From: Lucinisca nassula
Lineage: Eukaryota > Mollusca > Bivalvia > Lucinida > Lucinidae
Reading direction: 5' to 3'
Assembly (NCBI GenBank): GCA_963580285.1
Contig: CAUZLF010000219.1
Span: 62,001 to 126,000 of the forward strand
DNA: 64,000 nucleotides
In this document: positions 39,601 to 51,600 of the stretch, piece after piece
Layout: every line of letters begins with the position of its first letter
How positions within the stretch are numbered: the first letter of the stretch is position 1
Notes under the pieces: model-generated
What the model was told of the DNA's origin: nothing
Seen by the model: the letters and a program-made list of their open reading frames with translations, nothing else
Database searches by the model: none
Made by a program: the position numbers and the translations under genes

Positions 39601-42600
39601 ATGAAGCTCTTATTTCAAACTCTGGACATGCATCTCAGCTACTGGGCCTGGACAAATAGAATCCGACTGACTAAACAGAAAAGCACTTTCTGCAAGATTT
39701 CACACCTTTTTGTTGTAAATATGCAGGATAAGTTTCTTCAAAGATGTCCTTTTGGGAGGTAAATCGCCAGTTTTACAGTGGGAAATATCATTTCGCAGCA
39801 ATGCATCAACAGAGCTGTAAAAAGTAATTTGCAACCGTAAAGCCGAATGACAATTCTGAATAGTGTTATTCCCATTCTAAAGCACTAATTTAGTTATTTT
39901 GTTGACAGTATGTTCTGTTTGCTCAGAGCTTTAAGCATTGTGTGCATAAAGACCAAAAGCCAGCCAATGAAAAGGAGGATTTTAAAATGTTTACATTATC
40001 CAATTAGTCGTAGTGTTATAATTTCAAGTGCATATATTCATGTGATAATATCAAAGCTACCGAAGCAGCGGTGTAAAATTTCCCTCAAACTTACTCGCCC
40101 TTATCATCTTAAAGGTGCATTATTGAGCTACCGGGTCTCAATTTTTTTTTCTGGTTTTTATCTTCAATGCATACTCCTTTGTCATGTGTACACTTTTGGA
40201 GCCAAATACAGCTTCAGAACTTTGTGAAAATGGTCTTTTTTATTCGTGTTTACCCTTCGCTCTGAACATATGTTCGGAATTTCTGTTCTAAAAATAAATC
40301 TGTCACTTTACACATACATGGCGACAGAATCGTCTCTTAGTGTCGTTACTTATGGCATGGTATTCAGCGTCATATTTTTTCCGATTCAGGCATGGCCTAA
40401 GCAAACAAGGCCAAAAATGAACGTCGCATAACGTCATATATGGGGATTCTATTTTTGTCACGAACTAAAAATAGATCTAACTAGTGTTCGAAACCTAGTT
40501 AGGGAATCCCTCTCAAACTGGTTTACCTGTCATCATAATTGTTCGCATTTTTGCATAAAATGCATTTATTTGTATTGTTTTAAAGAAAAATACCGGCTAT
40601 ATGTATTTTATTTTTGGAAGCATTTTTTCAAGATAGCTCAATAATGCACCTTTAACTTTTCATTTAGGTGCTAAAAATGAAGAAAAAGTAAGGTCAGTTT
40701 TGAAAACCTTACTCACCCTGCCTTAGAACTTACTCGCAAATGCGAGCGGGCGAGTGGAATTTTACACCCCTGCGAAGTGATCCTCAGTATTGGGACAGAC
40801 AGGCCTGAGCAAAAAGTGGAGACCCAGATCAGACTGCTCCTGAAGGAGTCTACACTGTTTGCTATTCCATCTGCATTATTAGGATGCCTTGCTGGACCAT
40901 GAATTAAATTCATTAAAATTCGAAGAGAATTCCAGCAAGTTCTTAAGGGAAATGGGAACAACTGGCATTTTTTTCCCGCCATATTTCAAAGGGAGACAAC
41001 TTTCGAGACTTCCTTCCGCTTTTTTATAAGCACTGTGCCACTGAAAAAGGGATCTACTCTTAAAGGAAAGAATTTGCTCCTCAGGAGCAAATTCTTTCAT
41101 TCAAGAATTGACCCCTTTTGACATGAGAGACTAAAATACATATGCAGGAGTTGCCTCCCCTGAAGGTGTTCCCAAAGCTAAACCTTCATGTTTTACCTGA
41201 GATATAACTGGTGCTTTGCCTAATTTACTGGATAACTGGTAGGCACTGTCTATTACTGTTGCTGTCACAAATAAACCTCCTTCAAACTGAAAAGAAATTG
41301 CAAGAAATAAATATATACCCAGGACCCTCGTTATAACGACAGTATTTGTTCTCTAATATTGCGCCAATATCATCATGTGAACAAGTCCGGGAAATGAAGA
41401 CCCCCCTATACCCCAGTTTATATAGAGAAAACTGGGGTTTATGGGGGTATACATTATTTTTCTTATTCGTACAGCAAGACATAGGTTGTGGGTACTTGTT
41501 AGAACCGCCTCAATGAAGCGGTTCTAACAGCACCCATAACCTATGTTTGCTGTATTTATAAGAAAAACATCACGGATTTTCCTCATAAAAATGGCCATTT
41601 TGAGATGTGTAAATATGCACCAATTCGCATGGGTGTGTTATCGTAATGAAAGACATTTCCGTTGTAAAAAATCCCAGTTAGGAGCATGATAGGTAACAAA
41701 TGGCCTTTTCCCCTTCATTACTCCAAGAAACAAATGATGACATTCGTTAGAATCGCCTCGATTCTAACACATATCTATTGTAAAGGTAGGGGTTGTTGTG
41801 AACAAAGTATGTTTCTGACAAGAAATAATAGGTGTGTGTGCGTGTGTTATGGTTTCAATACCCTGGAAACAGCCATTGTCATGTATGACCAGTCATTTAC
41901 CTTCATAGTTCATGGGCAGGCTTAGATCTTCTAAGCAGTTTACCAGTACTCAAGTTCTGTAGTCCCGGTTTCTGTCATTATGAAAACACGCCTATAAAAA
42001 TACACTGTAAATTTTACCACTGAAAAAATGACAATTTTAATATGAAATATAGATTTTGGGTACCCGTTAGAACTGCCTCATCGAGGCTGTTCTAACGAGT
42101 ACCCACAATCTATATTTTAGAACAGAAGGCGTGTTCTCGTGATGACTGCGCAGAAGCACCAAGCAGCCCAATCTGTTTCTCCAAATATCCTACCTGTAGA
42201 TACTGATCATCCACTTCATCAGCCTGTGCTATGATATCTTCTATCAGGTTGTAGTACGTATCTACGCCAGTTCCTATCGCTGCAGCAATGCGGAAGGCAT
42301 AACTATGACTGGAAAGAGAAAGAAAATTGTTTGCTGTGTATTAAAAAAACACTGTAAGGGTCATCTCAAGATGTTAAGTTTATACTGGGCCAGGATATAC
42401 ATACATGAATGATTATAGGGATCAACCATGGTTTTTCATGCATTAACATTTGCCAGATCCCGAGGAAGCTGTTTGAACATGAGGCCGCTAGGCCGAATGT
42501 TCGAATAGCTTCCGAGGGATCCGGCAAATGTTAATGCAATGAAATAACCAAGGATGATCGTTGTTCTTGCATAGCTTACGAATCCGACAGCAAATTTTGA

Positions 42601-45600
42601 CGATAAAACACCCAAAGGCGCCATATAAATTCCATATAAACACTTCAAATGCGATAGGCAAACCAAAATGGCGGCCAGTTCAGAATATTGTTTACAATGA
42701 CGTTGGCATGCAGTGACGTCATCATAGAACTCTAAAATGCTACGTTCAGGGCGATAACGTTACGTCGCTCAACATGACGTAAACAAAGCAAGGCACGTCT
42801 TGTGTTATCTAAAGCATAAAATCTATGTTCAAACAGCACAAGAATTTCATGATTTGAACATGTTTTTGCTGTTTGAAAACGGCTTTCGGTCCATTTGACA
42901 ATGGCTTCAAACAGCCATGCGCACAGGTATTTATGCAAGAATAAGGTTTTACTCCTTGTCTGACAAATAAATTTGGTTTTCATTAAAATACTTTTAACAA
43001 TCATCTTGAGATGATTAGTTTATCCTACGACATATTTCCTCAGCAAGTTTTAACATATTATTCTTGCATAATTATCTATGCGTATGGCTGTTTGAAGCCA
43101 TTGTCAAATGGAAAGAAAGCCGTGCTCAAACAGCAAAAACCATGTTCAAATCATGAAATTCGCATGCTGTTTGAACATGGATTTTGAGCTTTTGATATCA
43201 CAAGACGGGCCTTGCTTTGTTTACGTTACGTTGAGCGACGTAACGTTATCTCCCTGAATGTAGCGTTTAAGGGTTCTATGATGACGTCAGAGGGTTACTG
43301 CATGACAACGACATTGTAAACAACATTCTGAAGTGGCCGCCATTGTGGTTTACCTGAAGAGTTTATATGGAATTTATATTGAGCTTTTGGCGTTTTCGTC
43401 AAAATTTGCGGTCAGATTCGTAAGTTATGCAAGAACAACGATCATCCATGGTTATTTCATTGCATTAACATATGCCAGATCCCTTGGTAGATATTTGAAC
43501 ATTCGGCCTAGCGGCCTCATGTTCAAACAGCTTCCTCGGGACCCGGCAAATGTTAATGCATGAAAAACCATGGTTGATCCCTAAATTAAGCTTTTAACCC
43601 GTGTTCTGCTGAATAAACTAGAAAAAGCGACCAGTGGGTCACGTATACCCCCGGCCAGCACCACCCTTAAAATTTCTAAATGAGCCAAGTGAGTGAGGGC
43701 ATCAAAGTTACTGAAGGAATGGGGGCATCAATGTTACTGAAGCAGCAGGGTGGGTATGCATCAATGAAATCTTTGGACTGGTATGCAACATCGATGCAAG
43801 TATCAACTGATTTTGTCTTAAGAGTTTAGAACATACAGGCATCTATAAACTTGGTCATAGAAATTTAACCAAATGTAAGATTTCTAAGTCCGTGACCTTG
43901 AGGTAAAGGTCACCATGGGTGGGGGAAGGAACATGCAACACAAAATCTTTGGACTGCTATGCAAGTATCAACTGAATTTGTCATGCGTTTATAACATACA
44001 GGCATCTGTAAACTTTGTCATAAAACTTTAACCATATGTAAAATTTCTAAGTCTGTGACCTTGACCTCAAGGTCACTGTGGGGGTGGGACATGCATCAAT
44101 GAAATCTTTAGACCAGTATGTAACTTCAGTGTAAGTATGAACTAAATCTATCGACGGGTTCAGAAGATACAATCTCTTAGAAACTTTAACGCAAAACTAA
44201 CCAAAATGTTAACAGACGGACGGAAGGACGGACACACGGATGAACGGCATGACGAAAACTATATACCCCATAGAATACTTCGTATGCCAGGGGGGTATAA
44301 TTAATTTTGCTGCACCCATTTTTATGCCGGCGTGGGGGGGGGGTATATTTAATTTTGCTGCACCCATTTTTGACTACCTACCAATCATGTCTTGATAAAA
44401 TTTATGCCTATAATTTCACGACAGAATAACAAACAGTGAAGGTCCAGATCAGCTGGCTATCTCCAGAAGCCACCTAATCATAGCAACAGATAAGGTTCGT
44501 ATTTTGTGATCACTGAAGGATAGTTTTTGTCAGTTCTCCATAAAAACCTATGTTGTGGGTATTCATTAGAAGCCGAGGCAGTTCTAATGAATACCCACAA
44601 CATAGGTTTATATGGAGAAATAAGTTGAACTATCATTCAATAATCAAAATACCCACCTTATCTGTTCCTATGATCAGATCTGGAATTACACTGTTTGCAA
44701 AGGTAAGGCATATCCTAGTTCAGTAGGACAATGGTCAACCAGTGCAATGCACATTCTTTTCCCAGAAACAACTGCCCTTCTTGAATCAATGAAAGGAAAG
44801 GTATGCAGAAAACATTTCTTGATCAATTTCCATGAAAGAATGCTGCAGACTGACATGTATCGTTTGGTTCTGAGGTTTTACATCCCCAAAAACACCATTT
44901 AGGTCATTGCTTACAACTTTGTGGTACTTTTACCCAACACTGAGATGACAGGACATCTAAAGCCCTACCGCCCAAACTATATGCAGGAACAGTTCCACTC
45001 GCACCGCTTTGCCTGCACAGGTATGGGCACTGAGATGAAAGCTCATCTCAAGCCCTACCGCCAAAACAAACTGCTGGAGTTTATATGCAGGAAGCATCAT
45101 GCAGCCCAATCTATTTCTCCAAGCCTAAATGGGTGAAGCATTCGACTTGAATTGAACCTGTAACCTGATAATCAGCCAGGTGCCCTTCTGGCTGAGCCAC
45201 TGGGTCCAGCCCACTGTTTGTCTTCAAAAGGTTACATTTCTAAATATGAAACCCTGAACTAAAGGTCATCAGCAGGGAATTGGTGCTTTGGATAAAAGAT
45301 AAAGCAAATTTTTATCTTTAGGCTGTCCGCGGAGTATAAATTTTAACCCCATTGGTAAAATAAAACATCAAAAATTGCCTACTTTTGTGTGTGGCTCATG
45401 ATATTCTTGCACACCACATTAAGGAAACACGTGGTTTCAGCCCGGGATAGAAATTCTGTTCTTACCCTGGTGTTCTTACCTAGGCAAACTGCTTAAGTAT
45501 AGTGCGCATAAGTTAGTGCGCAAAAAATAAAATGTTAAATAAGGTAAAATTAAAATTTTCGGTGGTGTTGTGCAAGAAAACCAATCTAATATGGGGATCT

Positions 45601-48600
45601 GTTGTGGATGGGCATTTCCAACCCTCGGGATGACCATGCTGAGTAGAACCTAGGTATAGCCTCATTTAGGGCTGGCTAATCAGAGCTGAAAAATAATCGA
45701 TTATGAGTCCTGTCATTGCGATCAATAATCGATTAGTAATCGCTGAGGTTTTTGTCATAATTTTACCTATCTGGCTTTCTGTCTGAGCCTGATTCTTACC
45801 ATATGTTCCACTTTACCATATGTATATTTGAACAGACAGGCCTGAGCAAACAGTGTAGACCCAGATGAGACGCCGCAGTATGCGGCGTCTCTTCAGGGTC
45901 TACACTGTTTGCCACTCATCCAGCTATTTTAGGCATAACTTTGGGTAGTAAATTGTACCTATCAAGTAATCGATTAAAAGCAAATCAGATATGATAATCA
46001 TTTTTGTGGAATTTATCGATCGATGTATCGATTATACGATTAATTGTGTCCACCTTAGCCTCGGTTATGCTCAGCTCGGCGTAGTCTCTGTCACGCTCAG
46101 CATGGCCATCCCTCGGGTTGGAAATGCTAATCTGCAACAAATCCCATCAAGGATATTCACTCATATCAAGCTGAAACTCATGTGACCCAAGTGAGTCTAG
46201 ATCACAAGAGTTCTTTTGGACAGTCAACACTAGTTAGGTCTTATCAAGCCAGTCTGTTTACATAACCACACTTTACCTGAGCAGGATTGCATATAAACAT
46301 ATAACTAGTACAGTGCACATTCTTTTGCCAGAACCTAACAACTGTCCTTCAGCAGAGGGGAGATAATGACTGCAGAAAGGATTTTATGATCAATCTCCCC
46401 GGAAGAATGTTGTCAACCTGGCAAGTGTGTGTGTGTTTGAGTTTTACATCCCACCAACAGCTAAGGTCATACAGTGACAGGACCTACTCATCCGAAAGTC
46501 TGGAGAAGCTCGGGATCGAACCAATAACCTCTGGTTTATATGTTGAGTAGAATAACCACTACACCACAGTGGCTTCACCGACCTGCCAAGTATTGAATCC
46601 ACAACCTGATCAACAGTCAGATGAGCAGCAAACTGGGCTACCGAGGTCAAGCTGCCCTGGAGGTGAATCCTCTTCCCTGATAGGTTGTGATGTAATAAGA
46701 CCATAAGAACAGATAAGGTGGGTAATTTTGGGACTGAAGGATACAACCCTAAATGTCACTTATCAGGAATATGAAAGGCACTTTTCAGTAATCTGGGGAC
46801 ATATTCGGGAATGCCACATACTTCACCGTAAATGTTGTATGTTACAAAATGCACTTTGCCAAGACAAACTTCAATATCGTCTAGTACTGTACCCTCTTCC
46901 CTCCCAAACGCATATCTGAAAGCTTGTAAAGTACATTTCTGCCCTGGTAACTCTCAAGTCCTAGCTACCAGACTGTTTGAAAAACGCGGAGCCAGACTTT
47001 TCTGTTTTATGTTTCGTTACTTCAATGTATTTTTCTGGTCGAAACATGGTGGCGAGTGGCGACAATCATCTCCACTGCCGTGTGAGATGGAAAAGTCTGT
47101 CATACAAACATTACAGAAAGCACAATATTCTCAGGCCTTCGATCGCTTCAGTACTGGCCATAAAATTGTATAATCTGCGATAAATCTTTTCATCACTGAA
47201 CAATTTGTTTTGCACGGTAAGCCATCTTGATTTGCAAGTTCGTGTTCTCAAACTTGCAACCTTTTATGTTTTTCCAATAAACAACACACAAACCAGCAAA
47301 CTGGTATAGTTTTCTCTACCTCGGCGTACAGAGATGAGCAACTTTCTTTATGTTATCTGGCACTGCTTTTAACTCGATATTTGCCAGAATTTTGATGTCC
47401 GAAAAAGTAATGCGGAAATCAGTCATGAAAATCAGTATGATTCCGCAAACATCGGAATGGTTGGCATCTCTGCCTATATTGTGGGTATTCATTAGAACCG
47501 CCTCAGTGAGGCGGTTCTAATGAATACCCTCAATATAGGCTTAAACGGAGAAACTAGGAAAATTATCCTTCAATTACCATCAAAACCCCACTGTATATGT
47601 TGCTATGGCTTCGACGTACCTGAGTGGTGTATCATCTTTCTTTAAAGCTTCTGAAAGAGCTGTCAGTGTCTTTTTGTTGTCCACTGTAATTCAAAATGAG
47701 ATAAAAACATGTCACATTGCATGGCTCCAGATTATGTGCCTATTTCATCCGAAATAGATATTTATCTTATTTCTGCACAAAAACGTATGTTGTGGGTACT
47801 CATAAGAAGCGCCTAATCTTTTTTTATTTCTGCACGAAAACGTTGTTTTTGGTACTCATTAGAAGCGCCTCGATGAGGCGCTTCTAATGAGTACCCACAA
47901 CATAGGTTTTCGTGCAGAAATAAGTAAAATAATATTTGGACATCCCCTCTCATCTGGGGCTATGACATTGTACAATATACAAGATCCTTGAAACATAAAT
48001 GTGAAAAATGAGTTTCTCCGTTGAACCTGTGATTGTAGCTGTTGAGAAATGCACCTGAACATCTGGGTTGACGCTCGGGCTGACACAAATGTTGGCTGCT
48101 TGTCAAACAGTCTCTTATGAGGAGTCACTGGGTGTAGTGAACACAAAGAAAGAATAACTGAATCCTTCTCAAGAAGCTTTCAAAACAAGATTTAGTCTTA
48201 TTTTTCCATGGTCTTAATAGCTGAATTTTACCGCATATCAAAAAACAAGAATATTGGCTATAAGTGTTGTTAATATTTCTGCCATTTAATTCATCCCTGA
48301 TCCAATGATCATTGGCCACTGGTACAAGCCAACAACTGACCAGAAAAACTAAGCCATTTTAAGTCCAACCACTAGCCAGAAAGACATTTTTTTCAGATGT
48401 GACTTAAGTTTAAAACATTCAATTTACGTACCTGTAAGCCCCAGATTCTTTAATCCAATGAAGGCATAGTAGATGTCAGAGACACTGGAATCAGCAGTTA
48501 TTGCCCCTGACAGTAACTGTTCTGCACTCCCTGGAGACAGCTGAAAGAAAAATCAAAGCACTGAAAGTACTGGTGAGTAGATTGTCTCTGAGCATATGCT

Positions 48601-51600
48601 GGGAAAATAGTCCTGAACACGGAGTTAGTCTGTTTCATTTAAAGGTGCATTATTGAGCTATCCGGAAAAAATGCTTCCAAAAATAAAATACATACAGCCG
48701 GTATTTTTCTTTAAAACAATACAAATTAATGCATTTTATGCAAAAATGCGAACAATTGTGATGACAGGTAAACGAATTTCAGAGGGATTCCCTAACTATG
48801 TTTCGAGGTTATGGTCCAAACATTTTGCATGAATGAAAAGCTCTAATCACAGGAAACCTACATGCCAAATATGAAAGCTCTATCCCAAACGGTTCGAAAG
48901 TTATGACAAAAAATGTTTATTTTTTTAAGTAGGTCAAAGTCACAGGTCAAAATTTTTGCACGACTGTAAAGCGTTTGTCACAAGGAACCTACATGCTAAG
49001 TATGAAGGCTGTATCTCAAACGGTTCAAACATTAACTTTTTCTTTTATGTAGGTCAAAGGTCAATTTTTTTTTGTGTGAATGTAAAGCTCTTGTCACAAG
49101 GAACCTACATGCAAAATATGAAGGCTCTATCTCAAACCATTCAAAAATTATGAACAAAATGTTATTTTTTATTTTAAGTAGGTCAAAGGTCAAGGTCACA
49201 GGTCAAAATTCTTTGCATGAATGTAAAGCTTTTGTCACAAGGAACATACATGCTAAATATGAAGGCTGTATCTCAAACGGTTCTAAAGTTATGAAGGCTG
49301 TATCTCAAACGGTTCTAAAGTTATGACCAATGTTAACTATTTCTTTTATGTAGGTCACAGGTCAAATTTTTTGTGTGAATGTAAAGCTCTTGTCACAAGG
49401 AATCTACATGCAAAATATGAAGGCTCTATCTCAAACCGTTAAAAAGTTGTGACCAAAATGTTATTTTTTTATTTTAAGTAGGTCAAAGGTCAAGGTCAAG
49501 GTCGAATTTTTTGCATGAATGTAAAGCTTTTGTCGCAAGGAACATACATGCTAAATATGAAGGCTGTATCTCAAGTGGTTCAAAAGCTATGACAAATGTT
49601 ATTTTTTTTCTTTTAAGTAGGTCAAAGGTCAAGGTCACCGGTCAAATTTTTTTGCATGAATGTGAAGGTCTTGTCACACGGAACCTACTAGTTGTCCTTA
49701 TTTCTCCATATAAACCTATGTTGTGGGTATTAATTAGGACTGCCTCGGCGAGGTGGTTCTAATGAATACCCACAACATACAGTTTTATGGAGAATTGACA
49801 ATAACTTACTTTCAGTTATCGCAAAATACTTACCCTATCTGTTGCTAAGGCTCCAAGGTTATAAAACATTTTTCGTGCTCAACTCAGCTGAGCATGAAAT
49901 TTATCATGCTCATAAATATTAAAATACAAACGAAAGAGGCAATTTTCTGATCAAATCAGCACAGAATGTTATTTTGTCCTGCTCATAAATTTTCAAATGC
50001 CAGCAATTGTTGGCATTTTAAAATTTATGAGCAAGAAAAATTTCATGCCCAACTTAGTTAAGCATGAAAAAAACTTCAAACTCGGGGGCCAGTATTCCAA
50101 GTTGAGTACTTTGATCCTAGGGCGTAAAGTCTTGCTTACTGAAAGGGGAAGCAAAATCAAAGTTTTTCTGAAGAGTTTTTTTTTCTTCCTGAGTGCGTAT
50201 CGATTCCCCCAAAGTGTGTAGCCTCAAAGGTCAAGGTCACTCTGCTTGCGACTCAAATATTTCAGTTCTACAAGGAACACGGGTGTGGTTGGGTGAGGCA
50301 AAGGTGACGTGTATCTTGCATCACTGGGGTGCCCAACTGATATTGGCTTACAGTTGGACAAGGCCGGCTGTCCTTGCAGCAGGTAAGGGTATACAGGGAA
50401 TCATTGAATATATCTATTTCTTCTGTTTCTACGAGGACTGTTCAAATATGAATGCAAGTAGAACGTTTTCTCATGCACTAATGCGAAAAAATCACCTGGA
50501 AATAAATATCACAGCATAGAAAAACATTTTACCTATACATTGATACCAAACCTGTTAAAATCCGTGCACTTTAGCCGTGTATATCGTTCGATAAACACTG
50601 TCTACTCTTGTATACTAATACAAAACATGGTCGGAAGAAGGTCAGAGTACGCCGTTGAAATACGGTCCGATATTCAGAATCGTTGTATTCTTGGTATACG
50701 GTGCAAAGACATTTTTGATGAAATATGTTTGGTTTATGGGCATAATGAAATGTCTTTTTCAACAGTTTTTCGTTGGTGTAAGAAATTCAGCTGTGGGCTA
50801 GGCTCAACAGAAGATGCACCACATGATCGTCGGCCGAAAAGAGCAACATCTGCCAAGATGGTTGCTAGAGTGAAAGAAATAGTTGCTACCGATGCACGAT
50901 ACACCACTAGGCAAATAGCTAGTATGGTTGGCATCTCATTAGGAGCAGCTCATACAATTCTGAAACGGGATTTGAAAATGAAAAAGATCTGTGCTAGATG
51001 GATTCCCCATCTGTTGACAGATAAGCAGAAAAAGACATGCGTTCAGTGCGCCATGAAGTTGCTTAAAAAGTTTCCAAAATACAATGCACGGTCTTTCGCT
51101 AATGTCGTCACAGGTGACGAGACATGGGTTCACTTTTTTGAGCCAAAATGAAAGATTCAGAACAAAATATGGGCAACAAAGTATTGCCAAAGACCATGCA
51201 TTGCAAAGCAGACCATGAGCATCAAGAAGGTAATGTATGTCATATTCTTTTCAAATCAGAGCCCTGCTATTCAGGTTGCTGTGCCTAAGGCAAATCTGTA
51301 AATGCGAAGTTTTACAAGAATAAAGTTCTTCGAAAAATGAAGAAATATTTCAAAGAACGAAGACCCGCAACTGGTTTGGCCAATGTCAGATTGCTACATG
51401 ACAATGCGTCATCGCACAAGGCGTTCATTGCGCAAGACTATCTGAAGCAGGAAAAGGTTGTTGAACTCCCCCCCCCCGACCTTGCCCCGTGTGACTTTTT
51501 TTGTTCCCGCGGCTGAAAAATACCTTTCTGGTCGAAAATTTGTACAGGGCAAACACCTCGGTTCTGCAATATTCCAGTGCCTTCTTAGTATACCTCGAAA

